Positions 13,597 to 15,378 of a stretch of 15,378 nucleotides of DNA are shown here, in pieces; positions within the stretch are counted from its first letter, which is position 1, and each line of letters opens with the position of its first letter. The notes beneath the pieces are model-generated. The model made no database searches. It saw only the letters and a program-made list of their open reading frames with translations, and was not told the origin of the DNA. Position numbers and translations under genes: made by a program. Source of the DNA: Spirochaetales bacterium (GTDB lineage: Bacteria; Spirochaetota; Spirochaetia; Treponematales; UBA12059); assembly GCA_016938515.1 (NCBI GenBank), contig JAFGUM010000267.1, positions 1-15,378 on the forward strand, written 5' to 3'.

Positions 13597-14216
13597 ATAA
13601 GCACCAGACCGCGCTACTCGTAACGGGGGGAGAAACGCCCCCCTGGTCACGCATGGCCCCGCGGATGTCGGAGTTCGGCTTTGTATGCGCTGCCGACTCG
13701 GGGCTGGACGTACTGAGGTCATGGGGCGTTCGTCCAGACCTCATCGTAGGCGACATGGATTCGATTCTGGACACGTCAATACTACCCGAGTACGACTCTG
13801 TGCTTACATTCCCGCGCGACAAAGACGATACCGACACTGAAATCGGCCTCAAGGAACTACGCGCCCGCGGGTTTGGCCGCATCGTCGTCGCCGGGGGCGG
13901 GGGTGGCAGGCTGGATCACATCCTGGCCATCAGGGCCTTACTGGAGCGGCCGAGCGGCCCCGACGAGTGGCTCACCGCCGGTGAGCGCGTCGTTCGCTTG
14001 GACGAGCCTGCTACCTTCCGCGTAGAAGCGGGAAGCGTTGTTTCTGTGTTCCCGCTCGCCGGAGGTGCTCATGGCATGCGTAGCTCGGGGCTCAAGTGGC
14101 CCCTCAACGGCCTGTCATGGGACCAGGGTCATTTTGGTGTCTCCAACGTAGCTACAGCAGGCGAAATACTCATTGATCCTGGCCAGAGACCCGTGTTCGT
14201 CATTTTGCCGCTCTGA
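13593..14216 (+). CDS. thiN: Thiamine pyrophosphokinase
   Basis: 207 residues. It transfers a pyrophosphate from ATP to thiamine to give thiamine pyrophosphate, so the cell can use salvaged thiamine. Visible motifs are ADSGLDVLRSWGVRPDLIVG with the metal- and ATP-binding GDMDS (53-57), the second acidic cluster RDKDDTDTEIGL (75-86), GGGGGRLDH (101-109), and the C-terminal thiamine-binding half with WPLNG (169-173) and FGVSN (181-185). The start is TTG 13593-13595, sharing bases with the TGA of the preceding gene (TTGA overlap). A GAGG at 13582-13585 lies 7 nt upstream, and no ATG precedes the first motif. No thiamine-biosynthesis genes or TPP riboswitch are visible nearby. It converges with the HIT gene across 42 nt that hold no clear terminator. 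Confidence 0.92.
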   Translation: MNKHQTALLVTGGETPPWSRMAPRMSEFGFVCAADSGLDVLRSWGVRPDLIVGDMDSILDTSILPEYDSVLTFPRDKDDTDTEIGLKELRARGFGRIVVAGGGGGRLDHILAIRALLERPSGPDEWLTAGERVVRLDEPATFRVEAGSVVSVFPLAGGAHGMRSSGLKWPLNGLSWDQGHFGVSNVATAGEILIDPGQRPVFVILPL

Positions 14217-14258
14217 TCTGACAGCCGGCAACGATTTGACACGACCTCCGGGCGTTGC

Positions 14259-14747
14259 TCAGGAACCCGTGATAACCGCAAACGCGTCTTTAAGCGCGCG
14301 CTGGGTTTCCAGCGGGTCCTGCACGAGCACACGCTTGCCGGCCAGCAGCTCGGTAATACCAATCTCCCGCGGGTAGCGGGGGATGATATGCAGATGCAGG
14401 TGGTCTATGCTGGCGCCGGCGACAAGACCCATGTTGTAGCCTATGTTGTAGGCCGCAGGCCCGTGCGTCCTGTCCAGGACGTCGAGGCACAGACGCGACA
14501 GTACGTCTATGTCACCCCGCTCGTCTGGACTCAACTCGCGGATGTCGCAGACGTGCCTCCTCGGAAACACGAGGAGATGGCCCGGATTGTACGGGTACAG
14601 GTTGAGCGTCACCATGGACAGGGCGGTTTGGTACACGAGGAGACTCTCTACGTCTGGTGAACCATCGCGCACGAGGCACAGAATGCACCCATCGGGCTTG
14701 TTGCCCTTGAGATAGCCCAGCTTCTCAAAATTGAAAAAATACTCCAT
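14259..14747 (-). CDS. HIT-family nucleotide-binding protein (Ap4A phosphorylase/hydrolase-like)
   Basis: 162 residues. The histidine triad is DHLHLHIIPR (115-124), with His116, His118 and catalytic His120, preceded by NIGYNMGLVAGAS (101-113), which lines the nucleotide site. A CILC pair (21-24) together with His65 resembles the structural zinc site of the Ap4A-phosphorylase-like HIT subgroup. Family members hydrolyse or phosphorolyse dinucleoside polyphosphates or nucleoside phosphoramidates; the substrate cannot be read from sequence. The ATG at 14745-14747 has AGGAAA about 7 nt upstream, inside the tail of the preceding gene, whose stop is only 3 nt away. The two are therefore likely translated from one mRNA. 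Confidence 0.9.
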   Translation of the reverse strand: MEYFFNFEKLGYLKGNKPDGCILCLVRDGSPDVESLLVYQTALSMVTLNLYPYNPGHLLVFPRRHVCDIRELSPDERGDIDVLSRLCLDVLDRTHGPAAYNIGYNMGLVAGASIDHLHLHIIPRYPREIGITELLAGKRVLVQDPLETQRALKDAFAVITGS

Positions 14748-14750
14748 CGA

Positions 14751-15378
14751 TCAATTTCCTGCCGACTGTATAACCCGCGGGCGGGGAGCGATACCGGCTT
14801 CTATTGCCAGATAATCGATCAGTCCGGGGTATCGTTCCAGGAGCTCTCCGTATCTGGCCAGGCTCTCCATGCGAACCTGCTCGCCAGCAGCCGTCGCGGA
14901 GGCGTCGGCGAGGGCGGGTTCTACCGACGCCCTGTACGCCTGCATATACGCGGCGTACAGGCGCCTGGCTTCTTCGTACAAGCCAAGATCGGGTACGCGC
15001 GAGGATACGACGCTCACACCCCGCACGTCGAGCGCTGGGTGTCTGGCCGCTACCACGCCCGCGAGCTCCGCCTCGTCGAGCGACAACAACCCCTCGGCTG
15101 ACGATACGATACTGGCACGCAGGTCAGCGGCGGCGAGGTCTATCTCGTCATCCAGCCACGCGGCCAGAGCTTCGTCGTCTTCAACCCCCCACCGCCTGTA
15201 CAATTCTGGCAGGTAGCCGGCTTTCGGAGCCGCGAATAGACGCACCGAGATCGCAAACGAGAAATCTGGCGTGCCGGCCATGAACTCTGCGTAGGTAGAA
15301 GCCGACGGCAACTCTCCCGACAGTTCTACGGTTCGTTCGACCTCCACCGGCTTCAGCACGATGAGCCTGACGTTGGTA
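14751..15378 (-). CDS. Unrecognised protein, C-terminal part (start beyond the right edge)
   Basis: The frame is open from the window edge to the TGA at 14751; about 208 residues are visible. A GTG at 15359 is in frame, but the sequence before it (TNVRLIV) already looks coding, so the true start is probably outside. The visible part begins with a strand-like segment (RLIVLKPVEVERTVELSG) and FSFAISVRLFAAPKAGYLPE. A helical acidic stretch (WLDDEIDLAAADLRASIV) and a long Ala-rich helix (YEEARRLYAAYMQAYRAS) follow. The order of strands followed by an acidic helix and a long helix is faintly like SPFH/prohibitin-type proteins, but I would not assign that family on this evidence. It is 3 nt upstream of the HIT gene. 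Confidence 0.75.
   Translation of the reverse strand, partial: TNVRLIVLKPVEVERTVELSGELPSASTYAEFMAGTPDFSFAISVRLFAAPKAGYLPELYRRWGVEDDEALAAWLDDEIDLAAADLRASIVSSAEGLLSLDEAELAGVVAARHPALDVRGVSVVSSRVPDLGLYEEARRLYAAYMQAYRASVEPALADASATAAGEQVRMESLARYGELLERYPGLIDYLAIEAGIAPRPRVIQSAGN

Noticed and set aside
13500..13600. TPP riboswitch controlling thiN
   Set aside because: The region is coding sequence of the preceding gene, and no conserved THI-box elements such as CUGAGA are present near the start.
13021..13722. Long open frame of 233 codons on the minus strand
   Set aside because: It is the antisense of the secreted-protein gene and the start of thiN, with no ribosome site and no recognisable domain; the plus-strand frames have a signal peptide and conserved motifs.
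14217..14258. Terminator between convergent thiN and HIT genes
   Set aside because: I looked for a hairpin plus U tract on both strands and found none of useful length.

Overview
The window is a GC-rich bacterial chromosome segment made almost wholly of core and envelope genes, most likely from a free-living or host-associated spirochaete (Treponema/Spirochaeta group). The main reason is the block tamB-bamA-skp followed, after one interposed gene, by mutS. From memory this order matches the Treponema pallidum region TP0325-TP0328. The outer-membrane assembly genes also require a diderm envelope. I see no insertion sequence, prophage, CRISPR array, tRNA, rRNA or defence system. No stretch over 300 bases lacks a gene; the longest gap is about 134 bases, between comF and rimP.

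Layout, left to right. Positions 1-665 (minus) hold rimP followed by the start of nusA, with a sigma70-like promoter and a terminator-like hairpin in the leader. Positions 800-4155 (minus) hold mutS followed by comF. A plus-strand STAS-domain gene lies at about 4256-4747, divergent from mutS. Positions 4778-12233 (minus) form the envelope-biogenesis operon tamB-bamA-skp. Positions 12300-14216 (plus) hold thymidylate kinase, an unrecognised secreted aromatic-rich protein and thiamine pyrophosphokinase. The last two overlap by four bases. Positions 14259-15378 (minus) hold a HIT-family protein behind an unrecognised gene that runs off the right edge.

How the genes work together: TamB, BamA and Skp move lipids and beta-barrel proteins across the periplasm and into the outer membrane. 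RimP (30S maturation) and NusA (transcription pausing and termination) are the usual start of the nusA-infB operon. MutS (mismatch recognition) is co-directional with comF, a competence-type phosphoribosyltransferase.

I found no clear new multi-gene system. The points most worth a second look are regulatory or residue-level. (1) An intrinsic terminator ends about 7 nt before the rimP start codon, downstream of a good promoter, with a possible competing antiterminator stem; this is a candidate NusA-feedback attenuator. (2) Thymidylate kinase lacks the invariant P-loop lysine. (3) mutS and tmk lack Shine-Dalgarno sequences and have -10 boxes ending exactly 9 nt before ATG, so they are candidate leaderless mRNAs. 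(4) The mutS and STAS promoters appear to overlap physically. (5) An aromatic-rich secreted protein is coupled to the thiamine pyrophosphokinase gene.
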